Shown piece after piece: positions 6,275-7,666 of a stretch of 7,666 nucleotides of DNA. A model generated the notes under the pieces. That model ran no database searches, was not told the origin of the DNA, and worked only from the letters and a program-made list of their open reading frames with translations. The stretch is taken from positions 1-7,666 of the forward strand of contig JAQSWC010000178.1 in the NCBI GenBank assembly GCA_029266815.1, in the 5' to 3' direction. Each line of letters opens with the position of its first letter. Position 1 is the first letter of the stretch. The DNA comes from Paucimonas sp. GTDB lineage: Bacteria > Pseudomonadota > Gammaproteobacteria > Burkholderiales > Burkholderiaceae_D. Both the position numbers and the translations under genes were made by a program.

Positions 6275-6486
6275 TCAGCGTTTTTTCTTGCAACCCTCGA
6301 ATACCAGTGACGGCATGCCGCTTGGCAGCGAGGCCGGCACCATCGAACAGAAATTTTCCGAACGGAGGCGTGTGTCCGTCAGGGAGTGGCTCAGGAAGCG
6401 GTACAGGTCCTGGAATTCCTGCTGCGTCAGCGGAGCCCGCGCCGCGAGCAGCGGGTCGAGCCGCTGCAGTGTCGGTTCCACCGGGG
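6275..6486 (-). pseudogene. Frame-shifted C-terminal segment of the di-heme peroxidase
   Basis: In the frame offset by one from the main peroxidase frame, this segment reads PVEPTLQRLDPLLAARAPL, then TQQEFQDLYRFLSHSL, RLRSENFCSMVP, SGMPSLVFEGC and a TGA at 6277-6275. It is the expected C-terminal end of this peroxidase type. Its stop lies 6 bases before the TPR start, the spacing of an intact operon. A separate gene starting within the larger open frame (to 6586) is unlikely, since residues upstream of the junction there (MSHCNRRSFITAPSRG) are a shadow of the peroxidase. Confidence 0.75.
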
Positions 6487-7666
6487 TATTTGCGCGCCGA
6501 GGCGATCGTATCGACGTGGTATTGCAAGGCATCCTGGAGCCGCGTGAAGGCGCCGTTATGAAAGAACGTCGGTTGCAATGCGACATTGCGCAGGGGCGAA
6601 GTACGGAATTTGTAGCGATCCGCGGGATTGCCGGTGATCTGTTCCAGGCCGAAGTCCTCGTCTTCGCCAGGACCGTCGAAAACAGTATTGCCTAGGCCGG
6701 CGCCGAAATAGGGTGCGATCTGCGGCACGGCCACATTGTGGTTCTTGAAATCGCTGAACATCTCATTGGAGTTGCCGGCCACTGCATGGCAGGCCACGCA
6801 GTTGGCCTTGCCGAAGAAGAGCAGTGCGCCGCGCTTCTCCGACGCCGACATGGCAGTACGCTGGCCCCGAGCGAACTGATCGATCGGCGCATTGGCCCTG
6901 ACCAGTGTAAATTCGAACTCGGCGATGGCCCGCGCATACATCATCATCGTGATCGGCGCACCATCCCTCACCTCCGGAAACACGGTGCCGAACAAATCGC
7001 GGTAAGCCTTTGAGGCATTGAGGCGCCTGGACACTTCCTGCCGGATCGGCTCGTTCCTGAATCCCGACGCATCGGCCATCGGTACCCTGGTCCCAATGCC
7101 ATCGTCGAACTGGTCGAAGCGCGGACTGATCGTACCCTTGGTGCCGGTAAATCCCGCCGCTTCATTCAGCTCCGTTACCGGCAAATGCGCATGGGCAATC
7201 AACAGGTGGCGCACAACCGAATCATTAGCGGGGAATTTCGTCGTGCCTTCCGGTGCGGGAAAGCTGTAGCCCTGCGAATTGTCGAATGGGTTGCCGGACG
7301 GCGCATTGAAGCGCGCATTCCACATCAGGCCCGGATAGAAAGCCGTGTTGATGACGCTCGGCGTGCGGCGCTGGTTGCGTGGTCCCTTGCGGCCCGGGCC
7401 GACGAGCATATTGCTTTGGACGCCGATGGCAATCGACTGTGTATCGCCGAAGGCAGCAGTCGGCGCATGGCAGCCGGCGCACGCATTGTCGTTACGAAGG
7501 TTGGTAACCGGATCGAAGAACAGGCGCCGTCCCACTTCCGCGAGTTGCGGGTTCAGCGGCCGACCCAGGCGATTCACCAGTGTGGCCTCGACCTTCCCGG
7601 TGATCCCGTTCTTGCGCAGGGTGATATCGAGCGCGCTATTTAACAGTGCCTCCTCTGCGGCATTCC
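6275..7666 (-). CDS. Di-heme cytochrome c peroxidase (MauG/CcpA-like), 5' partial, frameshifted
   Basis: The frame is open to the right edge, so start and export signal lie beyond it. In-window residues before GTG 7577 (SALDITLRKNGITGKVEATL) fit the family, so 7577 is not the start. Numbering from 7577: heme site 1 is CAGCH (33-37), heme site 2 CVACH (260-264). Other family stretches are ELGR-like EVGRRLFFDP, RRTPSVINTAFYPGLMWNARF (71-91), KFRTSPLRNVALQPTFFHNGAF (323-344) and LQYHVD. Such enzymes act in the periplasm, reducing peroxide or oxidising protein side chains. After residue 364 the frame is lost at a CCCC run (6483-6486). One C fewer gives ARKYPVEPTLQRLDP and a proper C-terminus ending FEGCKKKR at 6275. 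Uncorrected, the frame runs to 5982 with about 166 foreign residues. Both heme sites precede the break. Confidence 0.9.

Noticed and set aside
5982..6482. Peroxidase frame beyond the CCCC run as a real C-terminal extension
   Set aside because: It overlaps the TPR gene on the same strand in another frame, has low-complexity Ala/Arg/Pro content, and the expected C-terminus is present in the neighbouring frame.
5958..6695. 245-codon plus-strand open frame
   Set aside because: Antisense to the TPR gene and the peroxidase C-terminus, Arg/Ser/Ala-rich, with no domain wording.

Overview
The window looks like chromosomal DNA of a betaproteobacterium, probably Burkholderiales and possibly near Oxalobacteraceae. 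This is inferred from the moderately high GC, the gene families and the protein style, not from any marker gene. No rRNA, tRNA, CRISPR array, transposase or phage gene is visible.

Left part (minus strand, 2796 to 215). A lipoprotein with a degenerate M23/LytM-like domain is followed by two genes of the pyridoxamine-phosphate-oxidase-like (PPOX) flavin-binding split-barrel superfamily. The first PPOX gene loses family-like sequence near 1540. The second, a PPOX-GAF-C-terminal-domain fusion, becomes family-like at the same place in another frame but without a normal start codon. This looks like a deletion or frameshift junction that removed the end of one gene and the start of the next. A weak terminator-like hairpin and two short palindromes lie beyond the stop, at 126-181.

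Middle (2797 to 5614). A 333-base spacer holds the divergent starts of the lipoprotein and of a plus-strand MYG1/UPF0160-family gene (DHH-like metal-dependent hydrolase, 3130-4083). That gene converges, 24 bases apart, on a small YfcE/MJ0936-type metallophosphoesterase (4108-4572, minus). A further divergent spacer leads to a plus-strand alpha/beta-hydrolase lipoprotein (4721-5614) with an intact Ser-Asp-His triad.

Right part (minus strand, 7666 to 5582). A di-heme cytochrome c peroxidase (MauG/CcpA-like) enters from beyond the right edge and carries two CxxCH heme sites. It is followed 6 bases later by a membrane-anchored TPR protein resembling the C-terminal domain of the cytochrome c maturation factor CcmI/CcmH/NrfG. 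The pair reads as a periplasmic redox operon: a c-type heme enzyme with a possible assembly or interaction partner. The peroxidase frame is broken by one apparent extra C in a CCCC run at 6483-6486. The correct C-terminus continues in the next frame to 6275. The TPR gene overlaps the hydrolase gene tail to tail by 33 bp.

I see no clearly new defence or mobile system. The strongest observations are the two reading-frame disruptions, the PPOX-GAF architecture, the M23-like protein lacking part of its metal site, and the peroxidase-TPR pair.
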